Source: Gordonia westfalica (GTDB lineage: Bacteria > Actinomycetota > Actinomycetes > Mycobacteriales > Mycobacteriaceae). From it: a stretch of DNA of 64,000 bases. The DNA lies in contig NZ_FNLM01000034.1 of NCBI RefSeq assembly GCF_900105725.1, positions 1-64,000 of the forward strand, given 5' to 3'. The notes under the pieces are model-generated. The model made no database searches and was not told where the DNA came from. It saw only the letters and a list, made by a program, of their open reading frames with translations. The translations under genes were made by a program, and so were the position numbers. The stretch's first letter is position 1. Every line of letters starts with the position of its first letter. Shown here one piece after another: positions 31,701 to 39,968 of the stretch.

Positions 31701-32288
31701 CATCGAGAAGACCTTGACGGTCCAGGTCAGAGGCATCTGCCTTTCCTACTGGCTAAGGTTGCCGTCGCTGCCGAAACTAATCCTTCGGACTGGCTGGCTG
31801 ACTTCGTAACTAGCAGTGAAGTGTCTGATCGGGTGTCGTGGGCGCAGGCTATCGGGCGTGAACTCGGCAAGCTTGACGCAGCGTCGGCCGAGCAACAGTG
31901 GGAACGCTGGATAGGTGCCTATGTGCGTGATCGCATCCGAAGCGTTCCGCGGATGCTTGATAGCGATGAGGCGTCTGCAATGCTCAGCTGGCCACTTGCG
32001 CTGACCACTTCGCTTGAGCAGGCAATCGACTTGATCCTGGAGGTCGAGACCTCGGGTCTCGAAAATCGTGATCTGTTCCTTCACAACCTAACCGACGAGC
32101 GGATTGCCCTTGCGCCCCAGAAGATTGCGGAATTGCTGTATCACGTGTTGAAGGACACTGCTGCGGACTTCTATATGGGGCACCTACTAAAAGATGTGCA
32201 TAATCGCTTGAAATTTTCTGGGGTCAATTCGGAGACTCTTCGCAGGATTGAGGAAGAAGCAATGCGGTTGGGGTTCGGAATTGACTAA
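28797..32288 (+). CDS. SIR2-DUF4020-type anti-phage protein
   Basis: This large 1163-residue protein opens with a SIR2 NAD-binding domain in residues about 15-260: LVIFVGAGASIGRPSSLPSF, IRIVTTNYDVHLSSVLGD, the MVYLHGRLDQEHHRLIVTDE histidine segment, and VLFVGYSHNDTIMKYLARGL. The rest is helical repeat sequence. Residues about 850-1150 resemble DUF4020 (ALNHPAGHLAEYWVDRIGHL, then SAAKAWSGFLSHGQW). SIR2 proteins with large C-terminal sensor regions are NAD-depleting abortive-infection systems. The codon use is far less GC-rich than the flanking genes, with many A/T-ending codons, which indicates transfer. A 250-base stretch without a gene follows it. The DUF4020 assignment is from recall. Confidence 0.78.
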   Translation: MYFGSVELPAQLIDAHAAGRLVIFVGAGASIGRPSSLPSFEGLVGEIRDGSNLSSVFSDEDLKRLPLDEILGRLRDDYGVDVHRRVFEIVSRKDSRPAPLHKAIAALSSASTIRIVTTNYDVHLSSVLGDHDLVEYLAPALPLGDDFAGMVYLHGRLDQEHHRLIVTDEDFGKAYLTDAWAARFLDRMFGEYPVLFVGYSHNDTIMKYLARGLGRRADKRYALTSDPDTTFWRRLGISAICCPREEQAAVLNDWATRSTEGLLGTRDRVRRIVADQEPSPVPEAVSFLEEVLANRDSVRFFCEFARGDGWLQWVSGRHEFASVFHSSPNIDPEITRELANWFAETYILDDNESDTAFELAVNAGGALGDDLSIAVVRQLMELGPPLSERVRRWLLLVASGRNNRNLSSYLAMLLENHTLEQDSDVALFLIDYLSEPMILPASSFSQILGARFEPSMRESDASLRDAWERIFRPHLGEFSHQLLDIVERHLRRADLQLRVAGDDDRRRPSSIYVSSISVGTGIGGSIGLLVDIGRECLEKMLEAGGHDVEMRLRSWQSSEVVLLRRLAVLGWTQRQDVTGDEKTGWLLGAGWLTDYQLREEIGGLVSESCSSASDQSIASLVDAIREHWEEDKYAPRRAKSLLKLISESAEASSQEPVIAALAELQAAHPELVENENAVESVSEPGNWAAAPPSDKLELHRQLVDEPKSTVEALVKCESSLSGWDDERRWEALAGAMRAVLQESPDLGLVVLDEGGNGRSLVERVVVQGWSVANPDDALASIILKRIAAMQIEPILGNVTSMIGGFVATGEALVEWFRYDESEELAKKCWLSMDPTTTSFIQRADDHALLALNHPAGHLAEYWVDRIGHLWRMAEDSWRGIPPNVADYIAEMIEGNDSRSESAVIRFCGFLAFFHSADPIWCKQYLFPLLIWNDSSSAAKAWSGFLSHGQWSQKLLDDGFLGMLIGSVPHREDLDGPGQRHLPFLLAKVAVAAETNPSDWLADFVTSSEVSDRVSWAQAIGRELGKLDAASAEQQWERWIGAYVRDRIRSVPRMLDSDEASAMLSWPLALTTSLEQAIDLILEVETSGLENRDLFLHNLTDERIALAPQKIAELLYHVLKDTAADFYMGHLLKDVHNRLKFSGVNSETLRRIEEEAMRLGFGID

Positions 32289-32542
32289 GAGGGCGCTCTC
32301 GCGACATTGACCGGGTGGAAATCGATTCGGGATAGTCAGGCTAGCGAATCTTGTCTACCTTCTATTCGGGGAGTGTGGGTGGTTCGTCGAAGTGGTCCGA
32401 GAACGGGGCGATGAGCATTGTCAGGACCAATGTGAGTAGTGACGGCACGCTATTCGAACGGATCAGCACATCAGATTCAGATCGGGTTATTCATTGGCGA
32501 GGTTGGGCTCGCCCGCTAGCTTGGCGAATAGGGCGTCTGATT

Positions 32543-33631
32543 TCAGATGCCGAGCGGTACCGCGACGTCGGCGCCGCCCTCTTCGGTGATCCGCGCCCCC
32601 ATCCGGGTGAAATGTGGGTGTGGGGATGAATCCGCCGGCGAAGAGTGCTTCTCCTTGCCGGAATTCGGGGGACTCCGCCAGCATGTGTTCGCCGACGAAC
32701 CCGAAGGTGTCGGCCAGCTCGGCGAGATCGCGCGGCGCGTTCATCCGCATCAGGCACAGGTTGTCGCACTGGGACAGCACGTTGGGGTGGATCTTGGTCG
32801 GGCGCTGCGTCGAAAGCAGAAGCCAGAGACCGAATTGGCGGCCTTCGGCGGCGATCTGCACGACACGCTCGATCAGGGCCTGCTCCACCGCGGTGGTGGC
32901 GTTGGGTGGGCAGATGTTGTGGGCCTCGTCGATCACGATGAGGATGGGACGGCGTTCCTCGCGGCGCGCCCCCAGGTGCTCGAGGACGCTGAGCGCCGCG
33001 ACCTTGGGTTCGGCCGGATGGGCGAAGCCGCCCAGATCGAGGACCGTCGCCTGCGGACGCTCGTCGATGATGTCGGTGGCCGCCACCTCGCCCAGAGGTC
33101 CCAGTTGAGGACCTGGAGATTCTCGATTCGTGTGGCCAGCCGCCGGTGTCCGGGGTCGTCGGAGGAGCGCAGCGCGGTGGCATACGTGCCCTCGTCGAGC
33201 GGGCCCGCGTCGCTGAGGTTGGCGTCGGCGTGCAGCAGGACGTTGTACTCGTCGGCGTCGGCGATCGGATCCAGCTGCAGGACGGCGGCCTTCGCGGTCA
33301 GTGGCAGTTCGGTGAACCGCGTCCGCAACTGAGGGAGGTCGCGCCGGGTCGAGTGCAGCACTCGGATGTCGGCTGCGACGATGGCGGCGGCGGTTTCGGG
33401 GTCACTGGTGTCGCGCGTCTCCGGCATCCGGGTGAAGTCGGCGTTCGGATCGAGGATGAGCAAGGGGAGTCGAGTGTTCAAGAGCAGCTGCTCCAGCACC
33501 ACCCCGAGGGCGTAGGTCTTTCCCGATCCGCTCTGACCGCACCAGAAGGTGTGCCGGTTGAACTTGTGCGCGGAGAGGACGACCTCGCTCGTCGAATCGT
33601 CGCGATGATCTCCCACTGTCAGCTGAACCAC
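32543..33631 (-). pseudogene. HerA-like ATPase, frameshifted copy
   Basis: This is a second copy of the gene at 38461-39555, in the same orientation. The first part is intact from GTG 33631 (VVQLTVGDHRDDSTSEVVLS, then FWCGQSGSGKTYALGVVLEQ). A deletion of about five bases near 33088 after NWDLWA breaks the frame; it resumes as TDIIDERPQATVLDLGGFAH with IVIDEAHNICPP. One extra base near 32610 breaks it again close to the 3' end. The original frame would have ended at 32543. Similarity to the intact copy runs from about 32556 to 33685, with many silent differences, so the duplication is not recent. Confidence 0.88.
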
Positions 33632-33782
33632 GACTGAACAATACGGCTTCGGCGGTCTCGGCATCGAGTCGCAGGGTTGCGCGGCGCGGCGTCGAGGAAC
33701 CACTATCTGAGGCCACAGTCACGATTTCCGGCCAGCGCGTCTGAGCCTTGACCAGCGACTTCGCGGGGCTGCCGGATCGTGG

Positions 33783-34730
33783 TCAACACCGGTCGAGCCC
33801 ACCGAACCGGGCGAGCAGCCGGTCGATCGCGCTGCAGTCCTGGAGGAATCGCGAGCGGTCGGGATCGTCGGCGACCTCGCGCAGCATCGCGTCGCCGTCC
33901 GGGATCTGCTCGGCGGCGAGGATCGCCGACCACACGGCCGTGTCGGTGGCCGTGAACGCCTCGACCCCGTCGCGCAGGGCCCGCGCCAGGAACGTCCGGT
34001 CGTCGGAGTCCAGCTTGTCGTGCACCATCGCGATCATCTCGACGGCGACCGAGGCGTGCGCGCGTTCGTCGCGGCGGTGCAATGCGACGGTGGCCTGGTG
34101 CACCGGCTGGATCGTCGGGTCGGTGGCGATCAAGGTCAGGTAGTCGCCGATGGAGGTCTCCGCGACCGTCGCGTACGCCAGGGTCGTCAGGGCCGCCGCT
34201 CGTGGCGAGTCCGCCCGCGCGACCGCCTCCCGATGCCCGCGCACGGTCGACGACTGCGGCAGCGTTGCGTCCGGCAGCGCCCAGCCGCGACGACGGCGGG
34301 TGAGCGCGGACGCGTTCAGGTGCATCAGCGTGTGGTATTCCTCGTCGACCATCGACTGCACCACCGCCGCCCGGCCGGCATCCGAGAACCCGGTGCCGAA
34401 GGCGTCGCGGAACAACAGTCCGAAAGCGGGTGTCACGACGTCCTGTTCGACGTCGACGACGTCCTTGTTGTAGGCGATCCACCCCCACGCACGGACCCGG
34501 GACCGGACATCCTCGTCGAGCCGCTCCCAGTTCGGGTGCCCGGCGAACGGGAGCAGCGACTCGGGGTAGTCGACACGGGTGTCGTCGTAGAGGTCGTCCA
34601 TCGTGGGTACGTCGAGTTCGGTTTCGTTGCGCCGCACCGTCGCCCGCCGCGGCCAGCTGCGGACCAGCCCGCTGATCACCGCCGTCTCCAGCGGATCGGA
34701 GGCGTCGTGATCGGGGAGGTGGCCGGTCAT
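33783..34730 (-). CDS. AurF-type diiron arylamine N-oxygenase
   Basis: This 315-residue all-helical protein has the AurF/CmlI ligand pattern: Glu in VVDVEQDVVTPAFGLL, then VDEEYHTLMH, Glu in YATVAETSIGDYL, then HRRDERAHASVAVE. That is two E-x(n)-(D)ExxH half-sites plus an extra His. AurF oxidises p-aminobenzoate to p-nitrobenzoate, and CmlI oxidises the arylamine of the chloramphenicol precursor. The ATG at 34730 overlaps the stop of the dehydrogenase gene (ATGA), so it is the last gene of the operon. The context points to 4-aminophenylalanine or 4-aminophenylpyruvate as substrate. The N-terminus begins MTGHLPDHDASDPLE. Substrate and final oxidation state are inferred. Confidence 0.8.
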   Translation of the reverse strand: MTGHLPDHDASDPLETAVISGLVRSWPRRATVRRNETELDVPTMDDLYDDTRVDYPESLLPFAGHPNWERLDEDVRSRVRAWGWIAYNKDVVDVEQDVVTPAFGLLFRDAFGTGFSDAGRAAVVQSMVDEEYHTLMHLNASALTRRRRGWALPDATLPQSSTVRGHREAVARADSPRAAALTTLAYATVAETSIGDYLTLIATDPTIQPVHQATVALHRRDERAHASVAVEMIAMVHDKLDSDDRTFLARALRDGVEAFTATDTAVWSAILAAEQIPDGDAMLREVADDPDRSRFLQDCSAIDRLLARFGGLDRC

Positions 34731-35608
34731 GGCGACAGTCCTTCGAACATCCGCGCGCACAGTTTCGCGTACTCGTCTGCGTGACCGCCCAGCGGGACAC
34801 CGGCGTCGACGAGCAGTGCGGTGAAATCGTCCGTGTCACCATCGGCGGCGGCAGAAACCCGGGACACGGCCCGCGCCAACGCCTCCCGCGCCGCCGGCGC
34901 ACAACGGTTGGACGCCTGCACGTCCCGATACACCGCGGGCGAACCGCCGGTGACCCGCGCCAGCAGCGCCGACATCGTCGTGAACGGGGGCGTGGCCAGT
35001 GCCGCCGCCTCGTCGGCGTCCACCCCGAGATCGGCGAGCGCACATCCGAACGCCAGGATCGTCGCGTGCGTGAGGGCCTGTACCGCGGCGCACACCCGGT
35101 CGTGGCGGTCCGCGGTCGTGACCTCGATCCGGGCGCCCCACCGGGCCAGGTCCTCGAGCAGACCGTCCGCGCCCGGGCCGTCACGATGGACGACCACCGC
35201 AACCGGACGGCCGGGCAACCCCAGGGACGGCGCGAACATCGGGTTGATCCCGACGATCGGCCCGCCCCGATCGGGATCGGCCCCGCCCAGATCGGCTACG
35301 GCCGCAGCGAACTGAGACTTGACCGATAGCGTCTCGACCACCAGCGCCGTCGGCCGTAGCCGCGATCGCAACGCCTCCACCGCAGTGAGGGCCACCTCCT
35401 CCGGCACCGCGAGGGCCACGACGTCCGCCTCGTACAGTCGTGCAGACGCTTCCGGGCCCGGACATCGGATGTCGTCGCCGCAGCGGGCATCGAGGACGTG
35501 TACGGTGTTCCCGTCAGCGCGCCACCGGTCGGCGAGCATCGTCCCGACGGCCCCCGCTCCTCCGGCGACGACCACCGACCGAGCGCCGGGGGCGGGCGAT
35601 CCGGTCAC
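34727..35608 (-). CDS. papC: 4-amino-4-deoxyprephenate dehydrogenase (PapC/CmlC-like)
   Basis: This 293-residue protein has an N-terminal Rossmann NAD(P) domain (SVVVAGGAGAVGTMLADRW, residues about 11-29) and the prephenate dehydrogenase landmarks VVETLSVKSQFA (about 90) and GINPMFAPSLGLPGRPV (about 117). A helical C-terminal domain contains HDRVCAAVQALTHATILAFG. TyrA-type enzymes oxidatively decarboxylate prephenate. Here the partner genes make the 4-amino analogue, so the product would be 4-aminophenylpyruvate. It starts at GTG 35608, overlapping the synthase stop. PapC is named by analogy with the pristinamycin pathway. Confidence 0.78.
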   Translation of the reverse strand: MTGSPAPGARSVVVAGGAGAVGTMLADRWRADGNTVHVLDARCGDDIRCPGPEASARLYEADVVALAVPEEVALTAVEALRSRLRPTALVVETLSVKSQFAAAVADLGGADPDRGGPIVGINPMFAPSLGLPGRPVAVVVHRDGPGADGLLEDLARWGARIEVTTADRHDRVCAAVQALTHATILAFGCALADLGVDADEAAALATPPFTTMSALLARVTGGSPAVYRDVQASNRCAPAAREALARAVSRVSAAADGDTDDFTALLVDAGVPLGGHADEYAKLCARMFEGLSP

Positions 35609-37728
35609 GGCTCCTTCTCATCGGCGACGGACAGGCAGCGTCGCATCGACAGTGCCTTCACCATCGTCTCCTCGAACTCGTCGTCCGGATCCGACAAGGC
35701 GACGATCGCGCCCCCGACCCCGAACGTCACCTCGGAATCGGTCGCGACCATCGTGCGGATCACGATCGACAGGTCGGCGGTTCCCGTCAGCGAGAAGTAG
35801 CCGATCGCTCCCGAATACACCCCGCGCGGACCGGCTTCGAGTTTGTCGATGATCTCCATCGTGCGGATCTTCGGCGCCCCGGTCATCGAGCCGCCCGGGA
35901 ATGCGGCCCGCACACAGTCGACCGCCGAGCACTCCTCACGGAGCGTCCCGCGCACCGTCGACACCAGCTGGTGCACCGGCGCGTACGTCTCCACGTCGAA
36001 CAGTGACGGGACGTGCACCGACCCGGGCACGCAGACGCGCGACAGGTCGTTGCGGACGAGATCGACGATCATCAGGTTCTCCGCCCGATCCTTCTCGCTT
36101 TGTCGAAGGTCGGACTGTAACCCCCGATCCTGCACGGGATCCGCCGACCGCGGCCGGGTGCCCTTGATCGGTTTCGACTCCACCGTCCGGTCCGCCCCCA
36201 CCTTCAAGAACCGCTCCGGGGACGCGCTGAGCACCGATATCCCCGAGAACTGCAGCAACGCGCTGTACGGCATCGGGCTGATCTCGCGCAGGCACGAGTA
36301 GCCGGACGTTGGGTCGAGGCTGCGGTGCACGGTCGCCGAGTTCGTCAGGCACACCTCGTACGACTCGCCGGACCGGATCTCGGCGAGGCATTGTTCGATG
36401 AGTCGCAGATACGTCGGGTGGTCGTGCCGGAATACGACCGGCACCTCGTGCGGCGCCTGGATGAGCGGGGGAGCAGTCGCCGCCGGTCCGGGCAGCGGGT
36501 CGCGCATGTCCCGGATGGTCGACGCCGTCTCGCACAACCACTGCGCGGTCTCGGGGTCTGCGGTGTCGGGGTCTGGGCTGTTGACCGGCTCGAGTGCGAG
36601 CAAGTACGCGCACCCGCGCTCGTGATCGATCACCACGGCCCGGTCCGCGAACACCAGGGCCGCGTCGGCCTGCTCGGAGGCGTGTGCCAACTGTCCGCCG
36701 GTGTCCGCTTTGAGTTCGTAACCGAGATAGCCGACATAGCCGAGACAGAACCCGAACGGTAGATCCGACTGCGGCGCCACCGACCGTTCCCGCAGTTGCG
36801 CGTCGAGGTAATCGAAGAAGGTACTGCGGATCTCCTCCACGCCACCGTCCGAATGTTCCACCCGCACGGTCATTTCCGGGACCCGGTAGGTCACGTATTC
36901 GGCGCGCGGCCCCGAGCAGTCGCCCATCACGGAGAATCGGCTGCCTGCTTCGTTGGCCGCGGACCCGTCCAGCCAGTAGCTGTTCGGTCCACCGGCGAAC
37001 AGCCGCTGATATACCGCCTCAGGGTCGACGATCCGGTCCACCCGCTCCGACCGAACGCGGTAACGGTGTGCCGGAGTCGCCGGCGTTGCCTGTGCCACCC
37101 CGGTTGTCGGCAGGGTCGGGGAAACTGTCGCAGTCGTCGGTACCGACCGGCGTGCCCGCACCGGCGTCGCCGCCGCGAAGTTCGCCAGCAGCTCGCGACC
37201 GAACTCCGTGCAGATCGACTCCGGATGGAACTGCACGCCCCACAACGGCAGTTCCCGGTGACGCACCGCCATCAGGACACCGTCGTCCGACCACGCCTGT
37301 GCCTCCAGCACGTCGGGGATGTTCATCACCGCCAGCGAGTGGTATCTCACCGCCCGGAACGGGGACGGCAGCCCGGCGAACAGGTCTCGGCCGTCGTGGT
37401 GGACACTGCTGATCCGTCCGTGTCGCGGCTCAGGGGACGGCACCACCGGACTGCCGAACACATGACACAGGCCCTGATGTCCCAGGCAGACCCCGAGCAC
37501 GGGAAGTCCGCCGTCGGTCATGGCCCGCGTGCTGATCCCGAAGTCGCGGACGTAGTCCGGGCGACCCGGGCCGGGGGAGACGACCACGTTGTCGAACGCC
37601 CCCAGGTCCACCGACGCCCATGGCACGTCGTTGGCGACGACCACTGGTTCCCGGCCGTTGACCTCGGTCAACAAGGCGTACAGGTTGTACGTGAACGAGT
37701 CGTAGTTATCGATCAGCAGTGTGCGCAC
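35605..37728 (-). CDS. papA: 4-amino-4-deoxychorismate synthase, fused PabA-PabB (PapA-like)
   Basis: This 707-residue fusion begins with a class I glutamine amidotransferase (residues 1-190: LLIDNYDSFTYNLYALLTEV, nucleophile in GVCLGHQGLCH, triad partners in GVQFHPES). After a Pro/Ala/Thr linker comes a chorismate-utilising domain (from about 230) with PIKGTRPRS, ENLMIVDLVRNDLSRV, GSMTGAPKIRTMEIIDKLE and YSGAIGYFS. The lysine in PIKGT is characteristic of aminodeoxychorismate synthases rather than anthranilate synthases, which have PIAGT. Such fusions occur in antibiotic pathways (PapA, CmlB). I chose the GTG at 37728 (MRTLLIDNYDSF) with GAGG about 10 bases upstream. Confidence 0.88.
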   Translation of the reverse strand: MRTLLIDNYDSFTYNLYALLTEVNGREPVVVANDVPWASVDLGAFDNVVVSPGPGRPDYVRDFGISTRAMTDGGLPVLGVCLGHQGLCHVFGSPVVPSPEPRHGRISSVHHDGRDLFAGLPSPFRAVRYHSLAVMNIPDVLEAQAWSDDGVLMAVRHRELPLWGVQFHPESICTEFGRELLANFAAATPVRARRSVPTTATVSPTLPTTGVAQATPATPAHRYRVRSERVDRIVDPEAVYQRLFAGGPNSYWLDGSAANEAGSRFSVMGDCSGPRAEYVTYRVPEMTVRVEHSDGGVEEIRSTFFDYLDAQLRERSVAPQSDLPFGFCLGYVGYLGYELKADTGGQLAHASEQADAALVFADRAVVIDHERGCAYLLALEPVNSPDPDTADPETAQWLCETASTIRDMRDPLPGPAATAPPLIQAPHEVPVVFRHDHPTYLRLIEQCLAEIRSGESYEVCLTNSATVHRSLDPTSGYSCLREISPMPYSALLQFSGISVLSASPERFLKVGADRTVESKPIKGTRPRSADPVQDRGLQSDLRQSEKDRAENLMIVDLVRNDLSRVCVPGSVHVPSLFDVETYAPVHQLVSTVRGTLREECSAVDCVRAAFPGGSMTGAPKIRTMEIIDKLEAGPRGVYSGAIGYFSLTGTADLSIVIRTMVATDSEVTFGVGGAIVALSDPDDEFEETMVKALSMRRCLSVADEKEP

Positions 37729-37738
37729 CGCGACCACC

Positions 37739-38170
37739 TCAGTCCACGTCGATGTTGCCGGCGCCGTCCGCGGCCGTCCGCTCGGCGAGGACACGATCCG
37801 GGCCCTCGTGCCCGACCGGAACCCCGTTCGTCCGCAACTCCTCGGTCGCGACGATGAGGTCTTCCACACGGCAGGTCTCCGCGATGAGCAGGTCATAGAG
37901 GTCGTGCAGGAACTGTGGGGAGAGCCCGTGGTCGAGGGCGTACCGGTGGGCGTGCTCGTGCACCGCTCCGACGCGGCGCGGCTGCATCACCGGAATGGCG
38001 GGCCGCTCCTTGAGATGCGCGATGCGGGTGCACACCTCTATCCGGGCGCGCACGTCCTCGAGGAGCCGGTCGTCGATGTCGTCCAGCTCCGCACGCAGAT
38101 GCCCGAGTTCCCGTGTGCCGAGGTCGCCGTCGCCCCTCATCGGCGCATTGTTGCCCGTCGATCCATTCAT
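37739..38170 (-). CDS. papB: chorismate mutase-type enzyme (4-amino-4-deoxychorismate mutase, PapB-like)
   Basis: This 143-residue AroQ-fold protein contains LRAELDDIDDRLLEDVRARI, VCTRIAHLKERPAIPVMQPR and HDLYDLLIAETCRVEDLIVA, with the AroQ active-site Arg and Lys positions visible. It would rearrange 4-amino-4-deoxychorismate to 4-amino-4-deoxyprephenate. It is the first gene of the operon. It ends 10 bases before the synthase start. The ATG at 38170 gives the normal family length; the frame stays open upstream but without conserved sequence. Confidence 0.82.
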   Translation of the reverse strand: MNGSTGNNAPMRGDGDLGTRELGHLRAELDDIDDRLLEDVRARIEVCTRIAHLKERPAIPVMQPRRVGAVHEHAHRYALDHGLSPQFLHDLYDLLIAETCRVEDLIVATEELRTNGVPVGHEGPDRVLAERTAADGAGNIDVD

Positions 38171-38262
38171 GGCACGACCACCTTGCACTGTCCGAAGGAG
38201 AGTGCGGCCCGCCAACTTGAACCGCTCGAATCGCGGCGCGGGCGCCGAACTGACACTGCGCC

Positions 38263-38282
38263 CGGTTCGCATTCGCGAACCG
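38263..38282. promoter_or_regulatory. inverted repeat upstream of the papB operon
   Basis: A perfect CGGTTCGC-ATTC-GCGAACCG palindrome lies about 93 bases before the papB start. It sits in a 290-base stretch (38171-38460) that otherwise holds no gene. It could be the operator of the operon or the end of the neighbouring ATPase transcript; no regulator gene adjoins it. Confidence 0.4.
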
Positions 38283-38460
38283 CGTTTCCCGACTCGATCC
38301 ATGGTCGCACCGACGCCGCGTACGGCGAAGGCCTTGGCATCACCAGCTGATCACGATTCACCAACGACCGTGCCGTCACCGTCATCCGTTCGGATGGTCG
38401 GGCGTCCGTTTTATCGCAGTCGGTCCGATCGAACGCGGGCTCACCGCAGAGAAGCTGCGC

Positions 38461-39555
38461 TCAGGCGAGCAACGGCACCCCGACGTCGGCGCCGCCCTCT
38501 TCGGTGATCCGAGCCCCCATTCGGGTGAAGGTGGGCGTGGTGATGAATCCGCCGGCGAAGAGGGCTTCACCCTGGCGGAATTCGGGTGACTCGGCCAGCA
38601 GGTGTTCGCCGACGAATCCGAAGGTGTCGGCGAGTTCGGCGAGGTCGCGTGGTGCGTTCATCCGCATGAGGCACAGGTTGTCGCACTGGGACAGCACGTT
38701 GGGGTGGATCTTCGTCGGGCGTTGTGTCGACAGGAGAAGCCAGAGTCCGAATTTGCGGCCCTCGGCGGCGATCTGCACGACGCGATCGATCAGGGCCTGC
38801 TCGACGGCGCTGGTGGCGACGGGCGGGCAGATGTTGTGGGCCTCGTCGATCACGATGAGGACGGGGCGTCGTTCTTCACGGCGGGCCCACAGGTGTTCGA
38901 GCACGCTGAGTGCGGCGACCTTGGGTTCGGCCGGGTGGGCGAACCCGCCCAGGTCGAGCACTGTGGCCTGTGGGCGTTCGTCGATGATGTCGGTGGCCGC
39001 GACCTCGCCCCGCGCCCACAGGTCCCAGTCGAGGACCTGGAGGTTCTCGATCCGTTTGGCGAGCCGCTGGTGGCCGGGGTCGTCGGAGGCGCGTAGCGCG
39101 GTGAGGTAGGTGCTCTGGTCGGGACTGGCGGCGCCGGAGATGGCGGCGTCGGCGTGGAGCAGGACGTTGTATTCGTCGGCGTCGGCGATCGGATCCAGCT
39201 GCAGGACGGCGGCCTTGGCCGTCAGCGGTAGTTCGGTGAACCGCGTCCGCAACTGGGGCAGGTCGCGTCGGGTCGTGTGCAGTACCCGGATGTCGGATTC
39301 TTCGACGGCCGCGGCGACGTCGGGGTCGGTGGTGTCACGCGTCTCCGGTAGCCGGGTGAAGTCGGCGTTCGGGTCGAGGATGAGCAGTGGGAGCCGTGTG
39401 TTGAGGAGCAGTTGCTCCAGCACCACTCCGAGTGCGTAGGTCTTTCCCGATCCGCTCTGGCCGCACCAGAAGGTGTGCCGGTTGAACTTGTGTGCGGAGA
39501 GAACGACTTCGGACGTCGCGTCGTCGCGATGGCTTCCCACTGTCAGCTGAACCAC
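38461..39555 (-). CDS. HerA-like ATPase (intact copy)
   Basis: This 364-residue P-loop ATPase of the HerA/FtsK-like DUF87 group has Walker A in FWCGQSGSGKTYALGVVLEQ (near residue 32), Walker B in RPVLIVIDEAHNICPP (near 225), a sensor-type WLLLSTQRPTKIHPN, and an arginine segment MRMNAPRDLAELADT. Unlike archaeal HerA there is no HAS-barrel domain of normal length at the N-terminus. It begins at GTG 39555 (VVQLTVGSHRDDATSEVVLS). It probably acts on DNA, but no nuclease partner lies beside it. It follows a 100-residue hypothetical protein and a recombinase-like protein on the same strand. Confidence 0.78.
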   Translation of the reverse strand: MVQLTVGSHRDDATSEVVLSAHKFNRHTFWCGQSGSGKTYALGVVLEQLLLNTRLPLLILDPNADFTRLPETRDTTDPDVAAAVEESDIRVLHTTRRDLPQLRTRFTELPLTAKAAVLQLDPIADADEYNVLLHADAAISGAASPDQSTYLTALRASDDPGHQRLAKRIENLQVLDWDLWARGEVAATDIIDERPQATVLDLGGFAHPAEPKVAALSVLEHLWARREERRPVLIVIDEAHNICPPVATSAVEQALIDRVVQIAAEGRKFGLWLLLSTQRPTKIHPNVLSQCDNLCLMRMNAPRDLAELADTFGFVGEHLLAESPEFRQGEALFAGGFITTPTFTRMGARITEEGGADVGVPLLA

Positions 39556-39665
39556 GAGTGAACAATACGGCGTCGGTGGACTCGGCACCGACTCGCAGGG
39601 CCGCGTGCCGTCGGGCAAAGTCGGTCAGATCCGTTCGACCTCGTCGAACACGATGGTGTCGCTGC

Positions 39666-39968
39666 TCATCTGCCGGCGTGCCGCAGGTGCCCGTACAGTG
39701 CCGCGCGGTATCCGCGCGTGTAGCTGGGTTCCTCGTCATCCGGGTCGGGCGGGCAGTCGAGGGTCGACGACGCGAGCTGACGTGCCCACGGTGCCGGGAG
39801 TGAACACAGGGCGGCCTCCGCGTCGTCGAACCCCTTTTGGAACAGATCGGGATCGAGGTGCTCGTCGAGGTCGGCGTCGTAGATGGGGAACGAGGTGGGC
39901 AGCCGCGTGACGACGCCGTATTCGGTGACGATGTCGAGTTCGGGGAGCTCGTTCTCATGATTCGTCAA
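39666..39968 (-). CDS. hypothetical acidic protein
   Basis: This 100-residue protein is strongly acidic (DADLDEHLDPDLFQKGFDDA, then PPDPDDEEPSYTRGYRAAL). I recognise no family. The ATG at 39968 overlaps the stop of the upstream recombinase-like gene (ATGA), so the two are translationally coupled. It ends 110 bases before the ATPase gene. Confidence 0.7.
   Translation of the reverse strand: MTNHENELPELDIVTEYGVVTRLPTSFPIYDADLDEHLDPDLFQKGFDDAEAALCSLPAPWARQLASSTLDCPPDPDDEEPSYTRGYRAALYGHLRHAGR

Noticed and set aside
32351..32629. 92-codon open frame between the SIR2 gene and the broken ATPase copy
   Set aside because: Its 3' third is antisense to the ATPase copy and the rest shows no family or ribosome site. 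It uses a TTG start.
35605..37728. Anthranilate synthase (TrpE-TrpG fusion) as the identity of the chorismate enzyme
   Set aside because: The PIKGT lysine and the neighbouring mutase and dehydrogenase point to aminodeoxychorismate synthase; no trp genes are nearby.
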